A DNA stretch of 64,000 nucleotides from assembly GCA_016744855.1 (NCBI GenBank), contig JADGDO010000009.1, positions 3,871 through 67,870 on the forward strand, in the 5' to 3' direction. This DNA comes from Candidatus Fermentibacteraceae bacterium (GTDB lineage: Bacteria; Fermentibacterota; Fermentibacteria; Fermentibacterales; JCC-6). How positions within the stretch are numbered: the first letter of the stretch is position 1; each line of letters opens with the position of its first letter. The notes beneath the pieces are model-generated. The model ran no database searches, was not told the origin of the DNA, and saw nothing but the letters and a program-made list of their open reading frames with translations. Position numbers and translations under genes: made by a program. Positions 16,001 through 24,438 of this stretch are shown piece by piece.

Positions 16001-16990
16001 ATGAAATTGACCGTTTTTGCTATGCTTGTTCTCGCAGTTGCTGGATTTGCAGCTGACCGAGTAGTTACCTGGGAATACTATACACAGACTGGTTGAGGAT
16101 CCTGTATTAGTGGCTGGTCAGCCGCTAAAGCAGCTATCAATCCTATCGTTGCAGACGGAAATGTTGCACCCATCTACATGTTTCACAATGGTCCTGCAGG
16201 AATTGCATACAACTGGGCCAGACAGAGTCTTTATGGTATAACAGGAACTCCCACAGTTAAAATTGATGGTCTTACAGCCAGTTCCAGCGCTTCAGCTTAT
16301 GCCGCTGCAATCAACACAAGGCTTGCTGTACCCTCAATAATTGATATTGACGTCAACATGGTCGGAAACGAAACAGGCGGTACCGCTTACGTTTCTGTTA
16401 CTGCTGAAGAAGCTCCTCCAGCAGGTACAATAAAAGTTTCTACAGTAATTCTTGAGGACCACGAGACCGCTTCATCAGCATGGGGTGGCTACAATGGTAT
16501 GGAAATGATGTGGATTCCTATAACAGCTCCACTCGGTAACAGCGGAACTGTACTCAACTTCACAGGACCTTACCCACAGACTATCGAAGTTTCGGGTGCA
16601 TACACACTTACACCTGCTCAGCATCCCTATGACAACCTGAATGTTGCTACTTATGTTCAGCTTACAGGAACCAAGGAAATGCTTAACGCAAGCTTTATTG
16701 ATCTTCATGACACAACCAGTATCAATGATGCCGGTTGGGCACCAGTAGTATCAAGTTCTGTACTTAACGCATGGCCTAATCCATCAACAGGTGCATTCTC
16801 CGTTTCAAGTTTTGTACCTCAGGGAACAACAGGTACTGTTGAGATCTTTGATGTTTCCGGACGTTCTGTAGAGCAGTTCGGTGCAGGATCTCTTGAGACT
16901 GTATTCATCGAAGAAACCGGTGTTTACTTCATCCGCCTCACAACAAGTAACGGTGAAGTTTCAAGAAGACAGGTAGCTGTAATAAAGTAA
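16001..16990 (+). CDS. Exported thioredoxin-like selenoprotein, copy 2 (UGA = Sec at codon 32)
   Basis: 329 residues if the TGA at 16094-16096 is selenocysteine. The signal peptide (LTVFAMLVLAVAGFA) and WEYYTQTG-Sec-GSC match copy 1 position by position, and the cis-Pro loop is the more classical GTPTVKIDG. The sequences have diverged considerably outside the motif (for example FHNGPAGIAYNWARQS instead of FYNGPGSNSFSSARIG) yet both frames stay open on both sides of the TGA, so neither is a decaying pseudogene. The C-terminus repeats the sorting-type domain (WPNPSTGAFSVS, IFDVSGRSVEQF, GVYFIRLTT). Own promoter, own SECIS-like hairpin and own terminator. Likely an extracytoplasmic thiol/selenol oxidoreductase; the substrate is unknown. 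Confidence 0.85.
16109..16126 (+). promoter_or_regulatory. SECIS-like hairpin of copy 2
   Basis: AGTGGCT (16109-16115), loop GGTC (16116-16119), AGCCGCT (16120-16126): seven base pairs with one G-U. The loop again starts 19 bases after the TGA. Compared with copy 1 the fourth pair changed from A-U to G-C on both sides, and pairs two and three changed while keeping G-U or Watson-Crick pairing, so pairing and not only the amino acids is conserved. Confidence 0.8.
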
Positions 16991-17008
16991 TTCATTGTAG
17001 TGATTCAA

Positions 17009-17042
17009 GTGGGGGAGGATTCCTTGGAATCCTCCCCCTTCC
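17009..17042 (+). terminator. Intrinsic terminator after copy 2
   Basis: GGGGGAGGATTC (17011-17022), loop CTTG, GAATCCTCCCCC (17027-17038): twelve base pairs followed by TTCCT. The T-run is short, but the stem is very stable and directly follows the stop codon. Confidence 0.8.
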
Positions 17043-17044
17043 TA

Positions 17045-17073
17045 TTGACTTCCTGCCTGATTCCGGTTAATTT
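17045..17073 (+). promoter_or_regulatory. Possible promoter of the epimerase gene at 17116
   Basis: -35 TTGACT (17045-17050), 17-base spacer, -10-like TAATTT (17068-17073), 43 bases before the start codon and immediately after the terminator of the previous gene. Confidence 0.45.
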
Positions 17074-17115
17074 GCCAGCCATCACATTTAGTACCAATTT
17101 AAGAAGGGATTAATA

Positions 17116-18162
17116 ATGAGCAAATGGCTTGTTACCGGAGGCTCCGGTTTTCTTGGAATAAATCTTATCCGCTCTCTTGTTGCTGAGGGACATCAGGTTA
17201 TGTCTATTGATATTGCACCTTTTACCTATCCTGATATGGTAGATAAGATTGAGCATCGTATTGTGGACATCAGAAACAGAGAAGCTGTAGACAAGTGCAT
17301 GTCTCAGGGTATTGATGTCTTCATGCATGGAGCGGCAGCACTGCCACTCTATAAAAAAACAGATATTCTTTCAACCAATATTCAGGGTTCACGCAATGTC
17401 ATTGAGTCAGCTCATGAACATGGAGTCAATCGTGGAATCTACATTTCTTCAACTGCGGTATACGGCATTCCGGAGAAGCATCCTCTTTTCGAGGATGACC
17501 CTCTTGTTGGTGTTGGCCCATACGGACACACCAAGATAGAAGCGGAAAAAATAGTGGCTGAGTTTCGGGACAAAGGGATGACAATAACCACTGTTAGACC
17601 CAAATCATTCGTCGGGCCAGAGAGACTGGGTGTGTTTGCGATCTTTTACCAGTGGGCTTCAGAGGGAAGAAGTTTTCCTATGATCGGCCGGGGTGAAAAC
17701 CTTTACCAGCTTCTTCATGTGGAAGATCTCTGCAATTCAATTATCATGTCTGCCGAGCATAGCGACAAGAACGCAGTAAACACAGAGTTTAATATTGGAG
17801 CCAAAGAGTTTTCTACCATGCGTGAAGATTACCAGGTTGTTCTTGATAAGGCAGGTTTTGGTAAGAAAATAAAGGAATCTCCTGCACATCTTGTGATATT
17901 CGCCCTTGAGGTCCTTGATTTTTTCAATCTTTCTCCTCTTTATCCCTGGGTTTACAAAACAGCCACGAAAGATTCATTTGTGGCGATAGAAAAAGCTGAA
18001 AAACTTATTGGTTTTACACCGAAGTATTCCAATAAAGACGCGCTTCTCAGGAATTACCAGTGGTATCTTGATAATGAGAAGAATTTTCAGAAGAGCGATG
18101 GAGTAACGCACAGAGCCCCGTGGAGTCAGGGTGTTCTTGGTCTTGCAAGACACTTTTTCTAA
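17116..18162 (+). CDS. NAD-dependent epimerase/dehydratase (extended SDR)
   Basis: 348 residues. The N-terminus WLVTGGSGFLGINLIRSL is the Rossmann glycine motif GGxGFLG; the catalytic YxxxK is in YGHTKIEAEK, with an upstream Ser/Thr (ISSTAVYG). The pattern fits nucleotide-sugar epimerases or 3-beta-hydroxysteroid dehydrogenase-like reductases. The C-terminus is longer than in UDP-sugar epimerases, with a hydrophobic stretch near residues 255-280 (LVIFALEVLDFFNLSPLYPW) as in sterol-type members. The substrate cannot be decided. A second, related epimerase lies at 20990-21979 on the other strand. Confidence 0.85.
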   Translation: MSKWLVTGGSGFLGINLIRSLVAEGHQVMSIDIAPFTYPDMVDKIEHRIVDIRNREAVDKCMSQGIDVFMHGAAALPLYKKTDILSTNIQGSRNVIESAHEHGVNRGIYISSTAVYGIPEKHPLFEDDPLVGVGPYGHTKIEAEKIVAEFRDKGMTITTVRPKSFVGPERLGVFAIFYQWASEGRSFPMIGRGENLYQLLHVEDLCNSIIMSAEHSDKNAVNTEFNIGAKEFSTMREDYQVVLDKAGFGKKIKESPAHLVIFALEVLDFFNLSPLYPWVYKTATKDSFVAIEKAEKLIGFTPKYSNKDALLRNYQWYLDNEKNFQKSDGVTHRAPWSQGVLGLARHFF

Positions 18163-18233
18163 ACAGGCTGTTTCCACCCAGTAGATATGAAGGAAAGCAA
18201 CGTGGCTAAAACTCTTACAGAGGATTTAGAAAC

Positions 18234-19337
18234 ATGAATCGTCCAATTTCATTTCTCTCAATTCTTGGTGTTGCTGTTACACTTTCACAGATCGCCAGTG
18301 GCGCCATTTTCGAGGTGCTTCCAGTTCCAGGAGATGGTGTTTACTTCCTTTCAGCAGACAGCTCGGAATTCCTTGAATCGGAAATCAGCGTTGGTTGTAT
18401 TTCTGAAAGTGGAGAGCTACTCTGGAAAGAACCAATCGGTATACGGCGAAGTGATGCCGGTGGGGGTGTGTTATGCAGTTCACTGGATGACGGCATTCTT
18501 ACAGCTGTTTCTTGCGGTGGCGGGTACACAGATATTCTTATCTTAAAGTGCAGTAATTCGGGTGAAATTCTGAACAGAGATACAATAGCTTTTGTTTGCT
18601 ACGATACCCCATCCGATCTCTTTGCTTTCAATAACGGCTACATTCTTCTCTGGGATTCATGGTCAACAGAGAGAGGATTGCATCTTGCTTCAATAGATAG
18701 CTCCGGCAATGTGATTGAAACTGTTTTTGCAACAGGAACTATCCAGCCGGCTGCGAGTTCCGTTAGCTCGAACTCTACTTCCTTTGTCGTTGCCGTAGCT
18801 CCTCTTCTTATGGAGGGCAATACTCCTTTAAAAGCTTACACCGGAATAGGCGACAACATCTGGTCACATCGGTTGCCTCGTACTGAAGAGGGTTATGCTG
18901 ACTTCGTTGTTGACATTTCTTACCTCGACTCAGGAGAGCAGGTCGCTCTCTGGAGTACGCTTGCAACATGTAATGATGTTAACTTATCAGATCTTACTGT
19001 TCTTTCGCCTGATGGGGAAATGATTGAGCTTATTCGTGCCCCACTTCAAGATTATTCGGACGCTTCCTTTGTCTCCCTGCTGGGCGGTCAGGAAATCATT
19101 TTAACAGGAAGATCATCTGAAGAATCCAGCTACTGGATAGCCCGAACGGATATACATGGGAATCCACTGCAACAACTTTCTGTGAATAGTGACTTACTGC
19201 CGATTGAACTAAGCCTTGCCCGGGATCAGGGTTTTGTTGTTTCCTGTTCGAGATCTGACAGCACAGAGAGAACAGTTCTGCAACGGGTTAACCAATCAGG
19301 TGAGATCATGTGGGAGTATTCGACTGATACTCCCTAA
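18234..19337 (+). CDS. Secreted beta-propeller-like protein of unknown function
   Basis: 367 residues with a signal peptide (PISFLSILGVAVTLSQIASG). The mature part is built of repeated short beta-rich units with patterns such as GGQEIILTGRSSEESSYWIA and DQGFVVSCSRSDSTERTVLQ, reminiscent of the repeat units of PQQ/Kelch-like propeller proteins (each describing a value and a message-like segment). No catalytic motif and no sorting-type C-terminal domain. ATG 18234 has AGAGGATT upstream. Periplasmic or surface location is inferred. Confidence 0.6.
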   Translation: MNRPISFLSILGVAVTLSQIASGAIFEVLPVPGDGVYFLSADSSEFLESEISVGCISESGELLWKEPIGIRRSDAGGGVLCSSLDDGILTAVSCGGGYTDILILKCSNSGEILNRDTIAFVCYDTPSDLFAFNNGYILLWDSWSTERGLHLASIDSSGNVIETVFATGTIQPAASSVSSNSTSFVVAVAPLLMEGNTPLKAYTGIGDNIWSHRLPRTEEGYADFVVDISYLDSGEQVALWSTLATCNDVNLSDLTVLSPDGEMIELIRAPLQDYSDASFVSLLGGQEIILTGRSSEESSYWIARTDIHGNPLQQLSVNSDLLPIELSLARDQGFVVSCSRSDSTERTVLQRVNQSGEIMWEYSTDTP

Positions 19338-19454
19338 TTTTCCAGCAAGTTCTGAAGCATCTTTATTCCACTTATGTTGATCAACAGCAGTGCTTTTTTC
19401 TGAATGAGAAAGTACTGTCCTGTAGTCACTTGAAAAACATACTAAATCGGTAGA

Positions 19455-19483
19455 TTGACACGTTGTTTTAAGAAAAATATATA
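19455..19483 (+). promoter_or_regulatory. Promoter of the lipoprotein gene at 19515
   Basis: TTGACA (19455-19460), 17-base spacer, TATATA (19478-19483), 31 bases before the start codon. Together with the strong AAAGGAGG ribosome site and a good terminator it defines a single-gene transcript. The preceding stretch 19338-19454 holds nothing else that I can identify. Confidence 0.75.
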
Positions 19484-19514
19484 CGCTTTCAATTCCAACC
19501 CCAAAGGAGGCTAT

Positions 19515-20015
19515 ATGAAGTTATTAATGTTGTCTATGCTCTTGCTTGCGGTGCTGCTTTCCGGATGTGGTGCATCTGAAGAACCCGCCGATACTACAGA
19601 GACTTCGGAAGTTGCCGAGGTTACCGAAACTGAAGTTGTTGAAGAAGAAGTTGTTGAAGTTGTTGAAGAAGCTCCAGCAGTTGTTTTGCTTCCGGAGCCC
19701 TGGCCTCAGGATTTTGTTCTTCCTGCTAACCTTGTTGTTGTTGAGCAGAGCGAAGACGAGAATGGTAATTCTGTAATTGTTGCAAATTTCCCTGATGGTG
19801 TTGAAAGACCCAGCATTTCTGAATTTTATCACTACCTGAGTGATGGTGTTGAACTTGAAAACTGGTCAATACTTGAAGTTGAAGGTTTTAACAGTTATGC
19901 CTCCGACATGGATTTCCATGTTCCCCTGACTTCTGAAGCCGGTATCATTACATGTGATGGTTTCTGGGGTGCAGGTAATCTTCTCAGTGTTACATTGGTC
20001 TGGGAAAGACCATAA
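19515..20015 (+). CDS. Acidic lipoprotein
   Basis: 166 residues from ATG 19515 (AAAGGAGG seven bases upstream). Signal peptide with lipobox LLSGCG (Cys19). A low-complexity Glu/Val/Thr stretch follows (~25-55, repeats of VVEE and EVTE encoded by GTTGAAGAA-type repeats), then a globular domain of ~110 residues beginning PWPQDFVLPANLVV. The acidic linker probably spaces the domain from the membrane. No known family recognised. Monocistronic with its own promoter and terminator, suggesting high expression. Confidence 0.75.
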   Translation: MKLLMLSMLLLAVLLSGCGASEEPADTTETSEVAEVTETEVVEEEVVEVVEEAPAVVLLPEPWPQDFVLPANLVVVEQSEDENGNSVIVANFPDGVERPSISEFYHYLSDGVELENWSILEVEGFNSYASDMDFHVPLTSEAGIITCDGFWGAGNLLSVTLVWERP

Positions 20016-20034
20016 TTAGCTGTTTTAAGATTAT

Positions 20035-20066
20035 GGCGGGCAGCATTGCTGTCCGCCTTTTTTTTG
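20035..20066 (+). terminator. Intrinsic terminator of the lipoprotein gene
   Basis: GGCGGGCAG (20035-20043), loop CATTG, CTGTCCGCC (20049-20057): nine pairs with one G-U, followed by eight T. It lies between converging genes, but the T-run serves only the plus strand. Confidence 0.9.
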
Positions 20067-20978
20067 TCAGATAATACTCTCGTACTTCACCATGTATTTG
20101 TTAAGTGCAGTTTTTCTTAGGATAACTCGAACTGCAAAAAAAGCAACCAGTGCAGTCAATCCACCGCTAAGAACATCAATAAGGTAATGATGGTTCCCGT
20201 AGATTGCTCCGAACCACATTCCGCAGCTCACCAGAAAAAACACAGCAGTAAGAATTCTATTTTTCAGTTGGAAGCTCGCAAGAAGGCAAGTCACAGGGTT
20301 CGCGGCATGCAGTGAAGGAACGGCCGCAAAAACATTGGCATTGCCACTGTAGAATTTTGCGAAAACCGGCCATCCGACGAGATCATCAAAATTGCTTAGC
20401 CGTGCGGCAATGCATGCAGTATCGGGGTGGAATTCAAACCCGCAGGTATCGATATACCAGGGAGGAGCAGCCGGATAGAAGTAGTAGATAACAAATCCAA
20501 AAAGGTTCGTAAGAACAAAGAGGAAAACCATGTTTAGGTAGATTTCCTTACGGTTCGTAAAGTAGAGATACATGGCAAACCCTATAGGCATCGGAACCCA
20601 GCTCATGTAGGAAATGCCTGAAATCAGATCGAAAACTCTATTCTGGTGGTGTGCAAAAAACTCGTTGAGAGTAACTATGCTGCCATCAAGGAAGACACCG
20701 AAGAATTGCTTTTCAAGCTGGTATAGGTCTTCAATATGTATTGTGTTGTACATATAGTTCGGAAAGGATCTTAGAGAATCATATACAGTTATGTAGACTA
20801 TGAACGGGCACATCGCAAAGAAAAACTTGCGAGTTCGCTCGTTGTAGAAGTAAAGAGTAGCGAAAAAGGCATAACTGATGAGGTGATCGAGTCTAATCTC
20901 GACTTTCAGGTACATCCATGAAAAATAGAGAAGACTTATAACTAGGGCACTGATGTATTGCTTTTTTGATGTAGTCAT
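20067..20978 (-). CDS. PAP2-superfamily membrane phosphotransferase (AUR1/inositolphosphotransferase-like)
   Basis: 303 residues from ATG 20978 (a longer start at 21011 would overlap the upstream gene further; neither has a clear ribosome site). About six transmembrane segments. The PAP2 signature is present as AAVPSLHAANP (motif 2) and GNHHYLIDVLSGG (motif 3, catalytic His), spaced as in AUR1-type inositol-phosphorylceramide synthases and bacterial inositol-phospholipid transferases rather than undecaprenyl-pyrophosphate phosphatases. It probably transfers or removes a phospho-head group on a membrane lipid. It shares an operon with a sterol-type epimerase and a CPBP protein. Confidence 0.75.
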   Translation of the reverse strand: MTTSKKQYISALVISLLYFSWMYLKVEIRLDHLISYAFFATLYFYNERTRKFFFAMCPFIVYITVYDSLRSFPNYMYNTIHIEDLYQLEKQFFGVFLDGSIVTLNEFFAHHQNRVFDLISGISYMSWVPMPIGFAMYLYFTNRKEIYLNMVFLFVLTNLFGFVIYYFYPAAPPWYIDTCGFEFHPDTACIAARLSNFDDLVGWPVFAKFYSGNANVFAAVPSLHAANPVTCLLASFQLKNRILTAVFFLVSCGMWFGAIYGNHHYLIDVLSGGLTALVAFFAVRVILRKTALNKYMVKYESII

Positions 20979-20989
20979 ATTTGTCTGAG

Positions 20990-21979
20990 TTATTTTCCTT
21001 CCCGGAACCATGCAGCAGTTTGTTTAACTGCTTGTTCCAGATTGTCAGCTGGTTTAAAACCCAGGATTTCTACTGCCTTTTGTATTGAGAAGTGGTAATT
21101 GGTACCCGCATTGTATAAGCGATATCTCGTTAACAGTGGAGGGTTATCAGCTTTGAAAAAACTATACAATCCTTCCGCAATTGTTGCCATGGATAAACTC
21201 AGTCCAAGAGGGAAACTAAGCCGTGGTCTGGGAATCTGCATAGTATCTGCAATTGCTTCGGTGAACTGCTTCCAGTTAATGCTTAATCCGTCTGTGATAA
21301 TGAAAGCTTCTCCTGAGGCTTTGGGATGGAAAGAAGCCAGGTATACACCATGAACAAGATTACCTACAAATGTAGGACAGGTAAGACTTTGCCCTTTGTT
21401 GATGTAAGCAATTTTACCGGAGATCATTGCATTTATGTATTTTTCTATGAACGTGTGGTCACGGGGACCGAATACATTTCCAGGCCTTATCACGGTGACT
21501 TCTATGTCAGTCTTTTTCCCGAAGTCGAATATCCATTTTTCTGCCTCAAGTTTTGATATCCCATAGTTGAAGACAGGGTTCTTGGGATCATCCTCTGATG
21601 CCGGGTTATCAAAATCATGGTTGAACCCGTGAATGGCAGTACTACTCATGTGAACAATGCGTTTGACACCATTTTTTGCTGCAGCTCTTGCTACATTCTT
21701 TGTGCCTTCCAGATTTACTCTTCTGAACAACGCCAAAGAGCCCCAGTCAGAGGCGAGTCCAGCATTGTGCACAAGAATATCAATACCCTTGAGGGATTCT
21801 TCCAGAGAGTTATAATCTGTTATATCACCGTACTTCAGAGACAGATTCATACCCTCTATAAGGCTGAGATCGGATGTGGTTCGCACCAGGCCATAAACCT
21901 CATGCCCCTCATTGAGAAATTTTTCTACAAGATGTGATCCGATAAAGCCGTTTGCACCTGTTACTAGAACTTTTGACAT
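20990..21979 (-). CDS. NAD-dependent epimerase/3-beta-hydroxysteroid dehydrogenase-like protein
   Basis: 329 residues. VLVTGANGFIGSHLVEKFL is the NAD-binding motif, VHNAGLASDWG follows the fourth strand, and YGISKLEAEKW is the catalytic YxxxK helix; MSSTAIHG contributes the Ser/Thr. The closest types I recognise are the bacterial sterol-4-carboxylate/3-beta-HSD-like reductases and dihydroflavonol reductase-like proteins. It is the middle gene of a minus-strand group (22735-20067) with a lipid phosphotransferase downstream, which suggests work on a lipid or polyprenyl substrate. Confidence 0.83.
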   Translation of the reverse strand: MSKVLVTGANGFIGSHLVEKFLNEGHEVYGLVRTTSDLSLIEGMNLSLKYGDITDYNSLEESLKGIDILVHNAGLASDWGSLALFRRVNLEGTKNVARAAAKNGVKRIVHMSSTAIHGFNHDFDNPASEDDPKNPVFNYGISKLEAEKWIFDFGKKTDIEVTVIRPGNVFGPRDHTFIEKYINAMISGKIAYINKGQSLTCPTFVGNLVHGVYLASFHPKASGEAFIITDGLSINWKQFTEAIADTMQIPRPRLSFPLGLSLSMATIAEGLYSFFKADNPPLLTRYRLYNAGTNYHFSIQKAVEILGFKPADNLEQAVKQTAAWFREGK

Positions 21980-21982
21980 TTC

Positions 21983-22732
21983 TTACCCTTGATAGATTAT
22001 GAAAAGATCTGTGAATATACCAAGGGCAGCATGCATCAGTACAACAATCCACAAGTTTTTTGTACGGATTGCTATGATTCCAAAGATGATTCCAAAGGGG
22101 ATAGAACCGATCATTTCAGGGGCAGGTTTGCCAATATGAACGAGAGCAGAGGAAACTGTCTGAATCAATATTGCAGGCACCGTACCGTACTTATCCTTGA
22201 GACCGAAGAGCAGAAAACCTCTGAAGAAGAATTCCCATGGAAGGTAATAGAGAAAGAACAATCCCAGAAAATATACAGGTAGTAACCCCTGATTCTGCAT
22301 TAGAGCTCTCGGAAGAGGGTATTCTGCCACAACAGACGGCAGGGAAGATGCATGGTAAGCAGATGGTAATACGAAAACTACAATTGCAAGAAGCGCCCAT
22401 AAGAGGTGCTTTTTTAGGACGGGAAAAGCCAGAAGAGAGCTGAATATCTTTGATCTTCCGTATATCTTAGAAGTTGAAAATGGAATCACCAGCATTAGAA
22501 GAAAAAAGGATAAGTATTCCAGCAGATAGGAAAAAACGTCGCCATTTACAGAGCTTAAGAGGCGAGGAAAATAACTCATGAAATTGTCTGCTTCAAAGAA
22601 ATACCTGTATACAGTTAGAAGAACTGGTGCTGAAAGCAACACCAAGTAGTAGAAGTTATCCTGTTTTTTGTACTCTATGTCTCTGTAGATCACGTTCAGC
22701 CAGTTGCTGATTCTAGTTTTTTCTGCTACCAT
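21983..22732 (-). CDS. CPBP-family intramembrane metalloprotease (Abi/CAAX type)
   Basis: 249 residues from ATG 22732 (GAGG eight bases upstream; GTG 22735 also possible). About seven hydrophobic segments. The C-terminal half carries YLPWEFFFRGFLLFGL, which corresponds to motif 1 (usually EExxxR; here the first Glu is Trp, so only one acidic residue remains), then VHIGKPAPEMIGSIPFGIIFG (motif 2 His) and LMHAALG (motif 3 His). Members are CAAX-protease-like or bacteriocin-immunity proteins. The missing Glu may affect activity. The stop lies three bases before the epimerase start. Confidence 0.78.
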   Translation of the reverse strand: MVAEKTRISNWLNVIYRDIEYKKQDNFYYLVLLSAPVLLTVYRYFFEADNFMSYFPRLLSSVNGDVFSYLLEYLSFFLLMLVIPFSTSKIYGRSKIFSSLLAFPVLKKHLLWALLAIVVFVLPSAYHASSLPSVVAEYPLPRALMQNQGLLPVYFLGLFFLYYLPWEFFFRGFLLFGLKDKYGTVPAILIQTVSSALVHIGKPAPEMIGSIPFGIIFGIIAIRTKNLWIVVLMHAALGIFTDLFIIYQG

Positions 22733-22750
22733 CACTTCATCCTCTGGATG

Positions 22751-24352
22751 CTAGAGCCGGTGTAATTTAAGTGATTCTGATCCCGACTCCCATTTGTAAT
22801 TTACGAAGAATACACCTCTGGGAACTCTATTTGTATTCCACTCAAAGCTATGCACTCCACTCGTAAGTGTACCGGTAAACAAGGTCTCTAATTTTCTTCC
22901 TGCTAAATCAAACAGTGCAATATCAGCCTGTCCCCCTGCATGGTTTACTGAAATTGAGTATTCACCGTTTGAGAATAGCGTTGGATGTGAATTCTCTTCT
23001 TCTTCAATACCGGTCAAACTGGTGGAGATATATACCTCAACCGTATCGGCCGAGAGAGGAATTGAACTAACCCATATGTCTGTACCGGTACCAGTGTATG
23101 ATTTGCTGTCCGGAATCGTCCAGTATGTGAATTCAGTATTGTCTGAGCTTCCGGGGTAGGGATCACCTGCATCACCACCGTTGGTGTTTTTCTCAAGATC
23201 CCATTCAGAGTCGGCCTGCTCCAGTGCTACAAGATAGTGCCCTTGAGTGGTATAACCCGGGTACCACTGATTGTCATTACCACTTTGCATTTCATCTACA
23301 TGCCAGATCATCAAACCTTCCGAGGGCAGAGCCTCATCCCAGCGGATTTGTCTTCTGTTTTCCAGAATGAAATACTCTGTGCTGGATGAACCATTTGTCC
23401 AGAGCCTGTAGGCTACATTGGATAGCTCATAGGCCGGCACTTCGTAAAGACCGGGTTCCGTAACATCAATGTACTCTGTTACTCCAAGTTCATGTCTGCA
23501 ATAGGGTGAGAATTCAGCGGGACTCCACCCTCCTCCATTGTATACTCCACCGGCCATGATGCCCCAGTTTCCTATACCTCTTGAATCGTAATCGTAGTCA
23601 TACAAGTCCGGCAAACCTAGCACATGGCCAAACTCATGACAGAAAACACCAGCTGATTTGTCTCCCGGGTCGCTGTTGTACTCATTCTGAACACTGAAAG
23701 AGTTTACCAGAACACCATCAACAGAGAGAGGGGAGGGGAGACTCCAAGCGTGAGGCCAGATGGTCTCAGGGGTTCCTGTAAACTGACCGGCGTACATCAG
23801 GTTTACTCCGTCAACATAACCATCTCCATCGTTATCATATTGTGAGAAATCCACATCAGGATCGACCATTGTGCAGATTGTTTCTACTAGGCCTTGACTG
23901 TTTTGTGGGTATGCTCCCCAGCCATAATTGTTGTTCACGTAGTAGGGGTAGCTTTCAGGAGCCCTGTTCCACAGAGTGGCGCTGGGCCAATCAACTGTTA
24001 CTATATCTATCTGCCCGAATGAGATGTCATTGTAATAGCTGGTGAGAGAAAAAGTATCGCTGGCGAATCCCATTGAGTCAAAGTAAACAGCCGGTGTCTG
24101 TGCCTGGTTGTCGTTGAAATCGACAAGAAGAATGAGAACATTCATCTGGCCATCAGCCAACGCTGATGCTACAGGGTTGTGTGATCCGTATATACTGTTT
24201 GGCGAATCTAATCCTCTTGATGTGGCATCACTGTAAGATCTAATCCATGAGAGATGATCTGCTGAAGGGATGTCAAACATGTCCGGGGATGGTGGGATTG
24301 CAATTGTAGATGTCACCAGCAGAAACAGCACATAGATTGTTAAGTATCTCAT
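22751..24352 (-). CDS. Secreted M6-family metalloprotease with sorting-type C-terminal domain
   Basis: 533 residues. Signal peptide (LTIYVLFLLVTSTIAIP). The zinc motif is His239-Glu240-x2-His243 in CHEFGHVLGLPDLYD, the M6 (immune inhibitor A-like) signature with an Asp as the third ligand region, preceded by YDNDGDGYVDG, a calcium-binding-like loop. The last ~75 residues (YSISVNHAGGQADIALFDLAGRKLETLF...RGVFFVNYK) form a FlgD-like domain similar to that in other exported proteins in this window. It probably degrades extracellular protein. It lies just upstream of the CPBP/epimerase/PAP2 group on the same strand. Confidence 0.9.
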   Translation of the reverse strand: MRYLTIYVLFLLVTSTIAIPPSPDMFDIPSADHLSWIRSYSDATSRGLDSPNSIYGSHNPVASALADGQMNVLILLVDFNDNQAQTPAVYFDSMGFASDTFSLTSYYNDISFGQIDIVTVDWPSATLWNRAPESYPYYVNNNYGWGAYPQNSQGLVETICTMVDPDVDFSQYDNDGDGYVDGVNLMYAGQFTGTPETIWPHAWSLPSPLSVDGVLVNSFSVQNEYNSDPGDKSAGVFCHEFGHVLGLPDLYDYDYDSRGIGNWGIMAGGVYNGGGWSPAEFSPYCRHELGVTEYIDVTEPGLYEVPAYELSNVAYRLWTNGSSSTEYFILENRRQIRWDEALPSEGLMIWHVDEMQSGNDNQWYPGYTTQGHYLVALEQADSEWDLEKNTNGGDAGDPYPGSSDNTEFTYWTIPDSKSYTGTGTDIWVSSIPLSADTVEVYISTSLTGIEEEENSHPTLFSNGEYSISVNHAGGQADIALFDLAGRKLETLFTGTLTSGVHSFEWNTNRVPRGVFFVNYKWESGSESLKLHRL

Positions 24353-24438
24353 TATAAATATCCTCTGTTAGAGTAGCCCCTTTTTGGAATTATAATACTG
24401 TTTTCAGCAGGAAGGCATTTCCCAATCTGGAGGGTTTA

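Larger units (their letters stand above)
14804..16990 (+). repeat. Diverged tandem duplication (promoter, leader and gene)
   Basis: The block from the -35 box to the stop codon occurs twice, 14804-15858 and 15940-16990. The promoter spacing, TCATGAAACC, the signal peptide, the TGA region (TGAGGATC then TGTAT) and the C-terminal domain correspond; the two terminators differ. It is an old gene duplication; no mobile element is seen. Confidence 0.85.

Noticed and set aside
14959-16096. General reassignment of UGA (for example to Gly or Trp) instead of selenocysteine
   Set aside because: TGA is used as a true stop at many intact genes of the window (for example 1428, 2299, 7622, 63555), and apart from these two sites I saw no gene interrupted by TGA.
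19515-19700. GTTGAAGAA-type repeats as a CRISPR or regulatory repeat array
   Set aside because: They are inside a lipoprotein gene and encode its Glu/Val linker; no spacers.
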